From contig OX621252.1 of assembly GCA_951640165.1 (NCBI GenBank), positions 30,711,934-30,775,933 on the forward strand: a stretch of DNA of 64,000 bases. The letters are read 5' to 3'. The notes under the pieces are model-generated. The model saw nothing but the letters and a program-made list of their open reading frames with translations, searched no databases and was not told the DNA's origin. Position 1 is the stretch's first letter, and every line of letters begins with the position of its first letter. This DNA comes from Pseudoips prasinana. Its lineage: Eukaryota > Arthropoda > Insecta > Lepidoptera > Nolidae. The position numbers and the translations under genes were made by a program. This document shows, piece by piece, positions 1 through 10,796 of the stretch.

Positions 1-352
1 AAATGTATATCAGTTATCTAGTTTCCAAATTACAAGCTCTGCTTAGTTTGGGTTCAAATGACCCCGTGTGAAAAATATTCCAGAATAAAAATCAGGAATT
101 TTAAAATATACTCAACAGAACTTTATATTTATTACATATTTCACTATGTCAATTAAAAAAATTTAAGTAATATGAATTAGTAAATTTAAGTAGTAAAAAT
201 GTATATCAGTTATCTAGTTTCCAAATTACAAGCTCTGCTTAGTTTGGGTTCAAATGACCCCGTGTGAAAAATATTCCAGAATAAAAATCAGGAATTTTAA
301 AATATACTCAACAGAACTTTATATTTATTACATATTTCACTATGTCAATTAA
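1..352. repeat. 196-bp tandem duplication containing a SINE-B tail
   Basis: About 155 bases starting at position 1 recur almost unchanged from position 197, so the period is 196 bp. Each unit begins with the 3' part of SINE-B (the stretch 'atcagttatctag' through 'gcttagtttgg'). The second copy loses similarity after about 352. The near-identity of the copies suggests a recent local duplication. Confidence 0.9.
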
Positions 353-585
353 TATACTATACGGTAATAAATTAAAATTTATTAACGTATAGTATTACTT
401 TAATGACTAAGCCATGATTACATGATTAAGAGGCTGAGAATGCCCAATTCTATTGTTTCACTTCAATGCCCATGCCGGTCGTATAAGTTTTTGAAAGAGA
501 GTAATAGCGTAGAGCAAAAATCGCCTTCTAGGTTGAATTCCTTCCATTGCAGCCATTATCAGTAGAAACTCTCCATATTTGCAAC
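353..585. other. Unassigned AT-rich spacer
   Basis: No coding frame, tRNA-like box or duplicated block was recognised here. The stretch leads into the left part of repeat F. Confidence 0.5.
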
Positions 586-842
586 ACAGAAGACTTAATT
601 CTTAGCATTCCATGGATTCACCATGCGGAAACCGGGTCCATCGCGTGGTAGAGGAGGGAACTATTACGCACTCGTAGGTACTGCACATTAAAACTCCGAG
701 ATATTTTCCACACACAATATTTAATCGAACAGAGTAACGTTCTCATCTACCGTCGTACAAAGAATGCTTCTTTAATAATTCTTCTACCCTATTTATATTT
801 TTATCAGTGACAACCATTTGAAAGTTTACTATCGATTATTAC

Positions 843-1096
843 CGTCACCGTAGCCTAGTTGGTAGTGCTCCTGCCTACGAGCAGGTGGTCCTGGGTTCGA
901 ATCCCGGTAAGTGCAAATATTTGTGTGATGAGCACGAATATTTGTTGTTGAGTCATGGATGTTTTCTATGTATTCAAGTATTTATCTATCTATATAAGTA
1001 TGTATATCGTCGCCTGGTACCCATAGTACAAGCTTTGCTTAGTTTGGGGCTAGGATGAACTGTGTGACATTGTCCCTAGATATTATTATTATTAAT
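843..1096 (+). mobile_element. SINE-A (tRNA-derived), copy 1
   Basis: The head contains an A-box-like 'tagcctagttgg' and an exact B box 'ggttcgaatcc' about 33 nt later, the spacing of a tRNA gene. The body has 'gtcatggatgttttctatg' and 'ggtacccatagtacaagc', and it ends in a (tat)n tail. Six other copies occur in the window. It is a pol III retroposon and not a functional tRNA gene, because the acceptor stem does not close. Confidence 0.9.
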
Positions 1097-1254
1097 AGTT
1101 TTAAGATGTAAAATTATTATAGTAATTAATAAAATGATAATCACTAATCAAATAAATAATCACAGTGTAAAAATTGTATTATACCATAGCAGCTACGTCA
1201 CAACCGTTGCGCGGCTACTGAGTACTTGATAACAGAACACTCTACAGAAACTGA

Positions 1255-1424
1255 GACTTTTTTTTTTTGGATTAGGCAGGGGGAATGCTAGTGCATGCCA
1301 CCCGCAAAAAGTGTCTGCAGGTGGGTATGTCGGACTCGCACCGACTAAACCTAACCTGCCGTGGACTTCTTCTGGCGCCTGATACGGGGAGCCCCGGGAA
1401 CGCGGGTATGCTGCTCCGGTGAGA
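1255..1424 (-). mobile_element. Repeat H, copy 1 (retroposon fragment, poly-A on minus strand)
   Basis: A run of T at the left end is a poly(A) tail on the minus strand. The body ('aggcagggggaatgc', 'gtatgtcggactcg', 'ctggcgcctgata') matches the reverse complement of 42595-42750, where the same element has clear target duplications. Probably a LINE 3' fragment; class not determined. Confidence 0.65.
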
Positions 1425-1572
1425 GTCTGAGACTTGTGACTCAGATGTAAGTTTAAGGCCTGTGATGCATCAACGCTCACCGTCTCTGTCTCTCAGTGTT
1501 TCCCCCTCTTCCTAGCCAAATTTGGTGTGATCCTAATAATGCCGCTTTGGATACTCATTCTATATAGAACTT

Positions 1573-1970
1573 ATAATAATAATAATGTCCTCCTAGCCGA
1601 ATTTCGGCCACAGAGATTAGCCATCTGCGCGGGACATATTATAGTGCTCAAGTGTGTGCGCAAACACAGGAGCACTTTCTATGATCCGATGGGACGCCTA
1701 TGCGACACGACCGGAAAGAGGTCAGGTACAGGACCGACGGCTTTACGTGCTCTCCGAAAAGAAAAAATTCTCAGCATCAGCCCGAAGTCTGGGAGTTGGC
1801 GGTATTATACCCCCGTATAATACCGCCAACTCCCAGACTTCGGGCTGATGCTGAGAATTTTTTCTTTTTACAGAAAAGTCCCAAAATCACTTTTTGGCCC
1901 GAACCGGGATTTGAACGCAGGACCTCGTTCTCTGCGGGTGAACACGCTACCGCTAGACCAACGAGAGCAG
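1573..1970 (-). mobile_element. SINE-C (tRNA-derived), copy 1, with inverted insertion
   Basis: Read on the minus strand it starts with 'ctcgttggtctagcggtag' (A box) and a B-box-like region near 1905-1915, and runs to 'gccgaaattcggctagg' and an AT tail at 1573. Compared with the copy at 25051-25426 it carries about 50 extra bases that are an inverted copy of its own neighbouring sequence (see the palindrome at 1757-1868). Confidence 0.85.
1757..1868. repeat. Perfect 53-bp palindrome with 6-bp loop
   Basis: Positions 1757-1809 are the exact reverse complement of 1816-1868, with loop 'cccccg'. The right arm is normal SINE-C sequence. The left arm replaces the bases normally found between 'gtgctctccga' and 'gggggta', so it was copied from the right arm in inverted orientation. 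Confidence 0.95.
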
Positions 1971-2047
1971 TTTATAGAATTTACGCAAGTGTAGAAGGGT
2001 GTGCGTAATATTATTTTCCTCAATTGCATGGCTAGCCATTAAAACAG

Positions 2048-2303
2048 GTTATTACTTACTTATCGTACGGGCAGTGGTTAACCTAGTGTCAGAATTGTTC
2101 AAACCGCGCAGTAGGCCTCTGACATGACTTAACGACTATTGCCTAATGACTACAACCGGGACCGACAGCTTAACGTGCCCTCCGAAGCACGGAGACGCTC
2201 AGAAATTAAACCACTTTGGTGGTCACCCATGTATGGACTGACCGCGAGCCTAGTTGCTTAACCTCGCCGAACACTTACGGACCGGTGAGAGCATCTAGCT
2301 AGC
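2048..2303 (-). mobile_element. 5S-SINE, copy 1
   Basis: On the minus strand the head includes 'gaggttaagcaactaggc' then 'atgggtgacc', in the order and spacing of the internal control region of 5S rRNA genes. The body has 'cggtcccggttgtagtcat', and the 3' end is a (ttac)n repeat seen at 2048 on the plus strand. Seven related copies occur in the window. Confidence 0.75.
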
Positions 2304-2465
2304 ACATGGCTAATTAAACATAAGGTAAAATTACGAAAAAAAAAGTAAAAGGGTCTGTAGTGTCTGTAAGTGAAAGAGAAGGAAGCATTATGTCATCTCT
2401 TGCGCACGCGCGGCCGCGATAGTCAGTCAATAGCTGTGAGCGGCGGTGGATAGTGGGCACGTGCG

Positions 2466-2731
2466 TCTAAGGCTGATTTCAGAGTCACGCCGGCGAGCGG
2501 CGCCGTCCAAACGCGCGCGCTTACAATTACACTAGATAGTAGTTGCGTTTCATAGTCACGCAGTTCAAACACGCCGCCGCGGCGCCGGTGACACGCGCGC
2601 CGCCGGCCAGCGCTGCCCGAGCTCCTCTACTGGCAGCTAGCGTTTCAGAGTGACGCGTCTCGCACGCGCCGCTGTTGAGACGCTTCTGATTCTGATATTT
2701 GTCGCCGTCACCACACAGCAGAAATCAGCCT
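2466..2731. mobile_element. GC-rich MITE with 'ggctgatttc' termini
   Basis: The ends are inverted repeats ('aaggctgatttcag' near 2467 and 'agaaatcagcctaag' near 2721). The interior is extremely CpG-rich in an AT-rich neighbourhood, with three related inner motifs of the type 'cagagtcacgc'. No coding frame. Most likely a non-autonomous DNA transposon. Confidence 0.65.
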
Positions 2732-3206
2732 AAGAGCTGACAATCTAGATAGAAATACTACGGGGTCCAATATATCAACGCATTTCATTTTTTCATTTCA
2801 TTTATTCATAAACAAGAAACTTGTATCTGAATGTGCACAAAAACATAACATAGTGACATAAGCTATAATATAAAAGCTATAATAATATAAAATAAATATA
2901 ATATAAAAGAATATAATAATGAATTAAATTAACAACTTAAAAAAACATTAAATTTAACAAACATTTACAAAATACCTTACAATTTTAAATAAAATACAAT
3001 TAATAAAATTTAAAATTAATTTTGAATAATATAATTTCAATAATAATAAAATGATTAATTAATTACAGATGAGACAGATTCAAGAAATTAATAAAAATAA
3101 TTATATTAAATTAATAGTTACATCAATAAATCATAATGCACAAAAGGCAATTAGAATATTTCATAAATTAATAACGTTATATAAATATAAAAATAAAACA
3201 ATAAAA

Positions 3207-3480
3207 TTACAGTTCTTCTACAGCGTATAGACATTTACTCAATAGGAATTCTTTTAGTTTTATTATAAATGCGCTACTGTATAAAGTACTTTTTATGTCT
3301 TTAGGCAACCTGTTGAATAATTTTACAGACGGGTATCGTGGACTGTGTTTCACTATTCTTAAATTATGTTGAGTCAGATTCTTCAAGTCCAATCTACGGG
3401 TACCTTCCCTTATCTGCCGTTCTTCTACTGTCTCATAGTCATGTATGTTTTTGGCCATATTACTTAAAAGTACCAGTACG
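3207..3480 (-). pseudogene. C-terminal tail of the LINE ORF2, frame-shifted
   Basis: The frame reads 'VPSLYVLVLLSNMAKN' and on to 'SVKLFNRLPKDIKSTLY' and 'FKLKEFLL'-like text, then stops at 3207. This is the standard C-terminal module of CR1/Daphne/Jockey-type ORF2 proteins, and it continues directly from the broken 895-codon frame. The first in-frame Met (3458) is incidental. Confidence 0.85.
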
Positions 3481-3486
3481 TAAAGA

Positions 3487-6174
3487 CTAGGTACTGTAAG
3501 TACATATTCCTAATTGAATAAAATATTGACGGCAACTTTCCCGTTGTGAGACGCGGACCATGGTACGAATTGCACGTTTTTGTAGTATGAAAGCTCTTCT
3601 ACAGTTATATTCATAGCTATTGCCCCAAAAAAGTATGCTATACCTAATTTTTGATTCGACTAGTGCATAATATACTATTTTTAACTGTTCTAGGTTGATT
3701 TCATTTCTTAGGGCTCGCAAAGCGTAACATGCAGATGATACCGATGCATCAATTGCTTTTAATTCTGGTTTCCAGTTTAAGAGTTTGTCAATATGAATAC
3801 CTAAAAATTTTACTTCCTCAACTAGCTCGATGACGACTTCATTTAAGGCAACTTTTAAATCATCTTTATTACGTGCTGTAGTTTTAAATAACATTATTTG
3901 AGTCTTTTTACTGTTTACAATCAATTTATTTGCCGTGAACCACTCATGAAAAGCTTGTAACGTAGCATTAACCCTTTGTGTCAAGTCTATCATGTCATTA
4001 GCTGCCACTATAGCATTTGTGTCATCTGCAAAAATTACTAATTCAATGTCAAGTAAAATTGTATTAAGATAATTAATCAAGTCATTAATAAACAATAAAA
4101 ATAAAATAGGTCCTAAAGTAGATCCCTGTGGCACACCCGTTGATATGCGTACAATTTTGGATTTAAACTTTTTCTTTTGTTTATTCTCAGTTTTGTCAAT
4201 TTCAACGTACATCCGCCTGTTTTCTAAGTACGAAGAGAATAGTTGCAAAGCCTTTCCGCGTATTCCGTAATGATTCATTTTAGTCAGAAGTAATTCATGG
4301 TTAATAGTGTCAAACGCAGAGCTTAAATCTAGGAAAAGGCCTGCAACTCTCATTTTATTGTTGATTTTGTTTATCACATCGTCTAATAATGTATATATGG
4401 CGTCTGTAGTACCAACACCCTTTTGATACCCAAATTGTCTTCTATTTAAAACTTTATTTACTCGCAAGTGTTCTAAAAGCCGAGTTTTAAGCAAATTTTC
4501 TAATAATTTTGACAGCACTGGTAATAGAGAGATGGGTCTATAGTTTTTAGAATCAGACTTACTTCCTTTCTTATACACAGGTATAACTTTCGCCATCTTT
4601 AGCTGTTCTGGGAAGATAGCCTGTTTAATACACTTATTGAAGAAGTCAGATAGGGGCTCAGCTAATATTTCTATGTGCTCCTTGAACAGACAAATCGGTA
4701 CTTCGTCATACCCACAGGAATGCTTGTTTTTCATTCGTTTAACCATCGTACAAATCTCATTTGGAGTGGTAGGAGAAATACACATATCACTGACAACCTT
4801 GTCAGTATATAGATGGAGTAATGCCGATGCACGGTTTCCTTCAATTACTTCACTAGCACCTTTATAGTCAAATTGATTCACAAGTAAGTTAGTTATTTCC
4901 TCTGGATCCACTACAATTTTTCCATTAACCTTAAGTCTGAGATCCTTCTTAATTACTTTCTGTTTATTAGTACAATTATTAACAATCTTCCAAATTTCTT
5001 TACCTATATTTTTTGATGTATTTATTCGTCTCATTATAGCAAGCTTTTTAGCTTTAGAAACAATATTTCTATAAAGCTTAATGTACAAGTTTTTATATTT
5101 TAAAACACTCGGTTCAAGATTATTTCCATTACGTGCACATAAAAATCGTTTCATCTTGCTAGAGGTACGTATCCCTTTAGTGATCCACTTTATTTGTGAT
5201 TTATTCTGAAAGTTCATCTTACATTCTCTCTTCCTGTAGCTATTGCGAAACACTTTATAAAATCTTTTAAGAAAAGTATTAATACCCATATTAGCCCAGG
5301 ATTCTTTAAGAATACCCTGAACGAAAGTTGCACTATTTTTAATGTTGAATACTCTTTTATCTATTACAATATACCTATTCTTATGTATATGAGGATTGGA
5401 TCGATTTTCTAAACAAAGTTCAGCAAAGATACCTGCATGACCGTCGGCTAAACCATTGTGATCTACGTCACCACCCAAAATACATGCCTCTGGCAGATTG
5501 GTTATAATGTTGTCGATACATGAACTACTATTATTACGGATGAAAGTAGCAGAAGATATCAGATGCCTAAAGTTATAACATTTTAACAAACTAAGAAATT
5601 CTGCACTTTTTTTAGTGTCTACTAACAGATCTATATTAAAATCACCGCATATTATACATTTCCTATTGAATAAATAGTCCAACAATTTCTCCAATCTTTC
5701 TAAGAACTGTTCGAAATTTTTATCAACGGGATTTCGATAGCAACAACAGATATAAAGACCAGTGTCAGCATCTTTAGCTCCACAAATTTCAAAACATTCC
5801 ATTTTATACAATTTGTTTATTTGTTCACAAATGTTGGCTCGTCTATCCATATGCCCTAAAATTAAACTACCTCCTCTTAGTTTAGTTTTTCTAGCGTTGT
5901 AAGCTACTAACTTATAATTATTTAGGTTAAAAATATTTGCAGTGCTCTCATTCAAGAAGTGTTCACTTATACACACGTAATCCAGCCTTTTATCTAGAGT
6001 TTCCATATAAACTTCAAGTTCATTTTTCTTGTTCATGACACCACATAGATTTTGGTGATAAATATTGATGGAGATATATTTATTGACATCAGATATATTT
6101 GTCAGGATACAAGGATTATTCGGTAATATAGGATCGAAAAAAAACATCTTCATAGGTCTGTGTGCCAATGTCAT
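3487..6174 (-). pseudogene. LINE ORF2: endonuclease plus reverse transcriptase, frameshifted near its end
   Basis: An open frame of 895 codons. Residues about 30-255 are an exonuclease-endonuclease-phosphatase domain, with 'CISEHF' (E71) and 'CGDFNID' (176-182). The usual terminal SDH motif reads ADGH here (about 243-246), which may harm nicking. Residues about 520-800 are reverse transcriptase, with 'NYRPISLLP' (544-552), 'LFLDLSSAFDTINH' (613-626), 'GVPQGSTLGP' (680-689) and the catalytic 'FADDT' (715-719). The frame stops at 3487, but coding continues in another frame (3207-3480), so one indel near 3490 separates them. The Met at 6174 overlaps the end of the upstream ORF1, as is usual in bicistronic LINEs. 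Confidence 0.9.
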
Positions 6175-6640
6175 TTGTGACTGTTACTGGCTTGTAATGC
6201 TCAGTTGCAGTTTCTGTCTGTGAATAAACATGATTATAAGATTTTAATTCATCTGGAATAGTTTTAACATATTTTAAATAGTTATTTCTGTACTTTAAAC
6301 GAAGTATTTCTTTATGAATTAGCCTACTTGCGCTCATTGTATTTATGTATTTCGGAGCTAGTTTCGTGTCGGTATAATTTAGATCCAACGGCAAAAATGA
6401 AGTATTTTTAAAGTTACTGCATATCAGTTTTAGTGAATTATTGAGCATTTTAACATTGAGATAGTTATTTTTATAGAGTTTACCAACTAAGACGTTTGCG
6501 TGTTTAATTTGTCCCAGAGTATAATATAAATATGACTGAAAATTTAAAGGATTGGAATCATTAGAACCGCCTAGTATTAATATATAGTACGCATCGACGC
6601 GTCATAATACATCTTTATATCTAATATCATCATCCCGGCA
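6116..6640 (-). pseudogene. LINE ORF1 remnant (SGNH-hydrolase-like C-terminus)
   Basis: An open frame covers 6116-6448. In the same frame the upstream bases read 'YYILILGGSNDSNPLNF' and 'IKHANVLVGKLYKNNYLNV'. That layout (ILxGSND block, then a neighbouring strand and 'N..LN..M') resembles the esterase/SGNH-like domain found in ORF1 of some CR1-type LINEs. A TGA interrupts the frame near 6610. ORF1 overlaps the ORF2 start by about 59 nt. Confidence 0.6.
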
Positions 6641-6665
6641 CCTTGACAAACATGCAATTTAAGAA

Positions 6666-6944
6666 CATAAAGTATAACCAGAAAAAATAACTAAATTATG
6701 TCGCACGTATGTGAGTAATATTCCAGAAAGAAAAATTGACTTGCAGTTAACCAGTTGGAAGATCCTATTTATACGCAACAAAATTATTCCTTAAACTAAG
6801 CCAACTGTAAAATTACCTACTTATTTCATTAAGAAATGTTATCAGTACCAGCCTGAAGTCTGTCAGGCTATTAGAGTCAAATACCTGCACAAAAGCCAAA
6901 GTTTCTGACGAAAAAAGATGATAGACTAGTGAGACAGAGTGGTA
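6666..6944. other. Unassigned AT-rich spacer upstream of the LINE
   Basis: Degraded sequence with no frame, tRNA-like box or repeat recognised. The LINE 5' boundary lies somewhere near its left edge. Confidence 0.4.
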
Positions 6945-7140
6945 AAACACACGCTACGGTTGGTGGTTGCCACTCGAGAACCTTTCAGCCCAAACGGCCG
7001 TCGGCTGGATGCAAATAGGCCAAGACCGGCCCTGGCTGCTGAACCAGAGGTCATGGGTTCAATCCCCACCCAGAACAAATGTTTACACAACAATTATGTG
7101 ATGAAAACGATTATGTGTTCTTTGTGTGAGTGTAATTAAT
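6945..7140. mobile_element. RTE fragment joined to a tRNA-like SINE fragment
   Basis: Positions 6960-7010 match the reverse strand of the RTE 3' region ('cactcgagaacctttc', 'ggccgtcggct'). From about 7030 there is a tRNA-like stretch with a B-box-like 'gggttcaatcccc', followed by an AT-rich tail. The two pieces look fused by insertion. Confidence 0.5.
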
Positions 7141-7675
7141 GTATGATAATATGTATGTATTTTTATTATTTAAGTTTCCAAAGATAAATGTTTCAGTTGT
7201 CGGGTTGCCTGCCATAGAACACTTTTGTCTCTCTATCCACTTTTGGACCAGAATATGGCAATGTGTTATTTGTCAATTTTGTGAATTCTCAATCTGACCT
7301 CTGCTTATACCGCTTCGATACAGAGATCATCAAAGGTGTCGCTCACCTTAAATATTAAATAAAAACATTTATGAACCCTAAAATAAGAAAGTTGGAGTTC
7401 AAATTTGTATATCACAATTTCATTTATGATGTATGTATCTTTAATACGACAAGAGAGCAATGTGTACTCAGGGTGATAATATTTGCGCTTGTAAGAGGAT
7501 TGTGACGGCGTTCGTATTGTGTTTGCATCTTACACAGCTTTTGGAATGTACAGGTTGATATTTTATTTTAATTGTATTAGAATTGTTTGCTGGGAATATA
7601 ATATGTCATATTTTTCTTTTAATACAAGTACTTTTTATTATTTGTACAACAAGTAGATTACTATTATGGTTAAAA
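7141..7675. other. Unassigned spacer
   Basis: No gene seen. The sequence is ordinary mixed-composition DNA with no tandem structure. Confidence 0.4.
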
Positions 7676-7868
7676 TAATAGGAGCAAACCGGAAGACGCA
7701 GCGTGGGCAGGCCCCGTATAAGATGGACCGATGAACTTGTGAGGTCGCTGGAAGCCGCTGGATGCGGATGATAGTGCAAGATCGGCAATGGAGATCTTTG
7801 GAGGGAGGCCATTTACCCGCAGTCTTTTGTTTGATATGATGTTGATGAAAAATTACAGGAACCCACCT
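7676..7868 (+). mobile_element. 5'-truncated RTE LINE, 3' end
   Basis: It matches the last 190 nt of the full RTE at 54466-57641 in opposite orientation: 'cggaagacgcagcgtgggc', 'caagatcggcaatggagat', ending in a (gatgat) tail. The Trp-rich C-terminal coding of the RTE ORF is still recognisable but broken. A shorter inverted piece (7878-7950) abuts it. Confidence 0.8.
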
Positions 7869-7984
7869 TTTGAGAGGCCTGCCCACGATACTTCTTCCGG
7901 TGTGTGGTCGCCACTCAAGAACCTTTCTCCCCCAGCGGTTCTTCTAGTACCTCCGAATTTCTGATTCGATCTCGCATCTTATAT

Positions 7985-8250
7985 TCATTCATTCATTCTT
8001 GCCAGCCAGATGACATCCTCTCGTGGACAAAGGCCTCCCTAAAAGATTTCCACAATGGAGGGATACCATTTGGAGGGATATAACATAATCACCACGCTTC
8101 GCAGACGGGTTAGCGATCACAGTATGATGGTCATAGTACACAGAGAGACGCTGCTGGTCGTTATCTGAAAGATATTCCCTTGGTACGACTTCTGCACCCC
8201 TCACGGGATGAGAAAAGGTGGCCATATTCTATGCCGTCACCCACACAGCA
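7985..8250 (-). mobile_element. RTE-N (non-autonomous RTE derivative), copy 1
   Basis: On the minus strand it starts with the same leader as the full RTE ('gggtgacggcatagaatat'-like and 'catcccgtgaggggtgcaga'-like) and then jumps to the RTE 3' tail ('gtccacgagaggatg' in place of 'gtccagcagtggac'). About 2.9 kb of RTE coding sequence is absent between the two. Confidence 0.7.
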
Positions 8251-8267
8251 TTCATCTACACGGAATA

Positions 8268-8573
8268 AGCTTCTTATATTATTTTTATGTCAGAGGGTGA
8301 CAACCGAGCAAGTGGGTCACCTGATGGTAAGTGATCACCACTGCCCATGGACACTCGCAACACCAGAGAAGTTACTGGTACGTTGCCGGCCTTTAAGAGA
8401 CAGTAAAAAAGTTTTGCTGACCCTTACCCCCAACCCGATGAGCTCTGGCGACCTTTACTCACACTTAGAAACACAACATTAAATTATTAATGTCATTATT
8501 AAGGAATGTCTTCTGTAAAGTGGAGGTACTTCCCCAGTCGGGCTGCTCTTCGAGCAAATGAACGCTGTTTATT
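8268..8573 (-). mobile_element. Retroposon E, copy 1
   Basis: Homologous to 24722-25024, 28298-28609 and 57938-58225. Shared blocks are 'gatggtaagtgatcacc', 'actcgcaacaccagag', 'gatgagctctggcgacc' and 'gaatgtcttctgtaaag'. On the minus strand copies start at a common 5' point and end in A-rich sequence. Confidence 0.75.
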
Positions 8574-8904
8574 TTGTTTTTATTGTAATATCGTTTGACC
8601 TTCATAATACGTAATATGATTGGCAATAAAATAAACCATTAGATATAATTTGAGAAATTAATTTGAATCATAAGTTTAATATCACATTCGAGTAACAAAA
8701 AGTATTCAAAAGTCAGTGCCAGCCAAATCCATTTTTCTATTCAAATAAACTGGCTGTATGCAATGTCATTTAATCCAATAAAAAGTTCAGATCAGTCACC
8801 AACGTGCAGCTCTTTGCGAAATATTTTATTCGTGTTTTATGAGATTTTTTCACTACTGCTTAGCTCGTGACTTCGTATGGAAAAAATATATATTAAAAAA
8901 AAAC

Positions 8905-9180
8905 GGCTAAGTGTGAGTCGGACTCGCGTACGAACGGTACCGTACCAATATCTATAAAAACAAGCAAAAAAATTCACGTTTGTTGTATGGGAGCCCCCTA
9001 AAATATTTATTATATTTAGTTTTTTAGTATTTGTTGTTATAGCGGCAACAGAAATACATCATTTGTGAAAATTTCAACTGTCTAACTATCACGGTTCATG
9101 AGATACAGCCTGGTGACAGACGGACAGACAGACAGCGAAGTCCTAGTAATAGGGTCCCGTTTTACCCTTTGGGCTAAAAA
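8905..9180 (+). repeat. Repeat W, copy 1
   Basis: Interspersed repeat with the landmarks 'gagtcggactcg', 'gtatgggagccccct', 'agcggcaacagaaatacatc' and 'taatagggtcccgttt'. It matches 13606-13863 (minus) and 58676-59035. No coding capacity; family not identified. Confidence 0.75.
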
Positions 9181-9344
9181 GCAGCCGTTTAATAGGAATG
9201 ATTCTGTGTATGAGGTAATTAACAATTACAAATAATCAATTCATGGCTTTAATTTACAGCTTGGGGATATTTTGTTACTTACTGTGTAATATACTCGTAA
9301 TATAAATAAATGTATTTTTAGACGACGCCTGCAATAGTGTTATG

Positions 9345-9466
9345 TACAGACGCCGGCACATCCAGTTACTCCAATCTATCAAATTTCTTTTATAGATTTT
9401 CAACTTTATCAAATAAGCATAAAAAAACTTGACAGATTGGGGTAGCTTGATGTGCTGGCGTCTGTA
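9345..9466. mobile_element. Palindromic TA-flanked MITE 'P', copy 1
   Basis: It begins TACAGACGCCGGCACAT and ends with the inverse, ATGTGCTGGCGTCTGTA. The arms extend inward through 'ccaatctatcaaattt' and 'cttgacagattgggg'. Length 122 bp, TA at each edge, typical of Tc1/mariner-type MITEs. Other copies are at 40207, 54194 and 59818. Confidence 0.9.
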
Positions 9467-9488
9467 TCTCTGTATCGCGGTTGAATTT

Positions 9489-9815
9489 CATCATTAGCAT
9501 ATCAGCCGAAAGACGGTTTTTTTGCTGAAATAAGACCTCCCCCAAAGATCTTCATAGTTACAGGTTTTGCGCTTCCCGTATCCCTTTGTAATTAACATTT
9601 GATAGTGATGATTATGTTATTAAGCTATTCATACATACATACATAGACTCACGCCTGTCTCCCAGAGGGGTAGGCAGTGACAACGGACTTCCATTTGTCA
9701 TGATCCTTGCACAATGCACATCTCTTTCGCTTCGTTTACTGACATTATATTCTTCATACATGCTCGCCGGTTTAGGGTACTTCTGACCTGACCTTTCTTA
9801 AAGTACGTCTCCGAT
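9489..9815 (-). mobile_element. Two LINE 3' fragments
   Basis: Positions 9489-9565 match the RTE tail ('atcagccgaaagacg', 'cctcccccaaagatct'). Positions 9629-9815 are a different LINE 3' end read on the minus strand ('ctcgccggtttagggtac', 'cagaggggtaggcag'), preceded by a (catacata) microsatellite that would be its tail. Confidence 0.6.
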
Positions 9816-10437
9816 TAAGCTATTCAATGTGATTTATTCCAATACAAAGTAGATTTTATTTACCAACATGAATATTTCATTCTTGTTTGATTAGATTTTT
9901 CTTGTTTTACCACTTGCCCGTGGCTGCGCATGGAACCAATTAGAGATTTAAATAAAGCAATGGCTGTGGGAATAATGAATCATTATCATTTCAAATTAAT
10001 TTAATGATTTATGTTTGCTGCTAGACAATTCAAATTGAAGATTATAAATACAAAATACTGTATTTTCGTGTTTGCCTGTGAGATTGCGTGACTACTGTTG
10101 ACTGAACGCTCAACATACCTTCTGAAGAAGTTGATTGCCGTCAAAATGTCAGAATCTTTCACATTCTGATATCTTGACGACAAGTAAAGCAAGGCGTAAG
10201 TTCACCAACTTATAATTGGAAAGAAAATATGAAATTAATTAATTAGTTAAATAATTAAAAACAGACCAAAACCATGAATTAAAATGCTCTCCTATGTTTT
10301 TTCAAATATTTTGTTACAGACTATATTTTTGAAAAACAAGTAAATATTAAATTTTAGTATTTTTTTTAATTTAATATGTTTTATGCCTTTTTCCTGCATT
10401 AGAAGTCTTTCGGCTGATATGATGATGTAAGCTAGTT
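9816..10437. other. Unassigned AT-rich spacer
   Basis: Small open frames at 10001-10192 and 10292-10483 have AT-driven composition and no recognisable domain. Nothing else seen. Confidence 0.4.
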
Positions 10438-10685
10438 TAATAATAATAATATATAGGGACAATGTCACACACTGACAGATCATAGCCCCAAACTAAGCTA
10501 AGCTTGTACTATGGGTACCAGGCGACGAAATACATACTTATATAGATCGATAAATACTTAAGTACATAGAAAACATCCATGACTCAGAAACAAATATTCG
10601 TGCTCATGACACAGATATTTGCACTTACCGGGAGTCGAACCTTCGTAGGCAGGAGCACTACCAACTATGCTACGGTGACCGTCGA
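10438..10685 (-). mobile_element. SINE-A, copy 2
   Basis: Reverse orientation of copy 1, with the (ataat)n tail at the left and the 'ggctacggtgacc'-type head at the right. About 14 bases are missing beside the B box ('gtcgaaccttcgtag'), so this copy's internal promoter is damaged. Confidence 0.9.
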
Positions 10686-10796
10686 GAGTTTAAGATGTCT
10701 TATTTCAATGTCTTTGATATAATTGATACGACAATAATATGTGTTTTATTATATACATTAAAATAATTTAAAGGTGCCAAGGTATAAGTATATAAT

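Larger units (their letters stand above)
586..1516 (-). repeat. Repeat F, interrupted copy (two pieces)
   Basis: The pieces at about 590-660 and 1425-1516 match, in order, the reverse complement of the uninterrupted copy at 28012-28205. Shared words are 'ccatggattcacc', 'gagtctgagacttgt' and 'gatgcatcaacgctcac'. The 760 bp between them holds SINE-A and repeat H, so F was split by later insertions. The family is not identified. Confidence 0.6.
2781..6665 (-). mobile_element. CR1/Daphne-like non-LTR retrotransposon (LINE), nearly complete
   Basis: The element runs on the minus strand: the 3' end of ORF1, then ORF2 with endonuclease and reverse transcriptase, then an AT-rich 3' UTR ending in a short repeat of the type (aatg)n at 2781-2805. 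The 5' end fades near 6665, so it is 5'-truncated. I could not find target-site duplications. Placement in the CR1/L2/Daphne group rests on the RT motif style and the C-terminal 'LFNRLPKDIK' module. Confidence 0.85.

Noticed and set aside
843..925. Possible functional tRNA gene (A and B boxes well spaced)
   Set aside because: The ends do not form an acceptor stem, and the same head recurs seven times with a common non-tRNA body, so it is a SINE.
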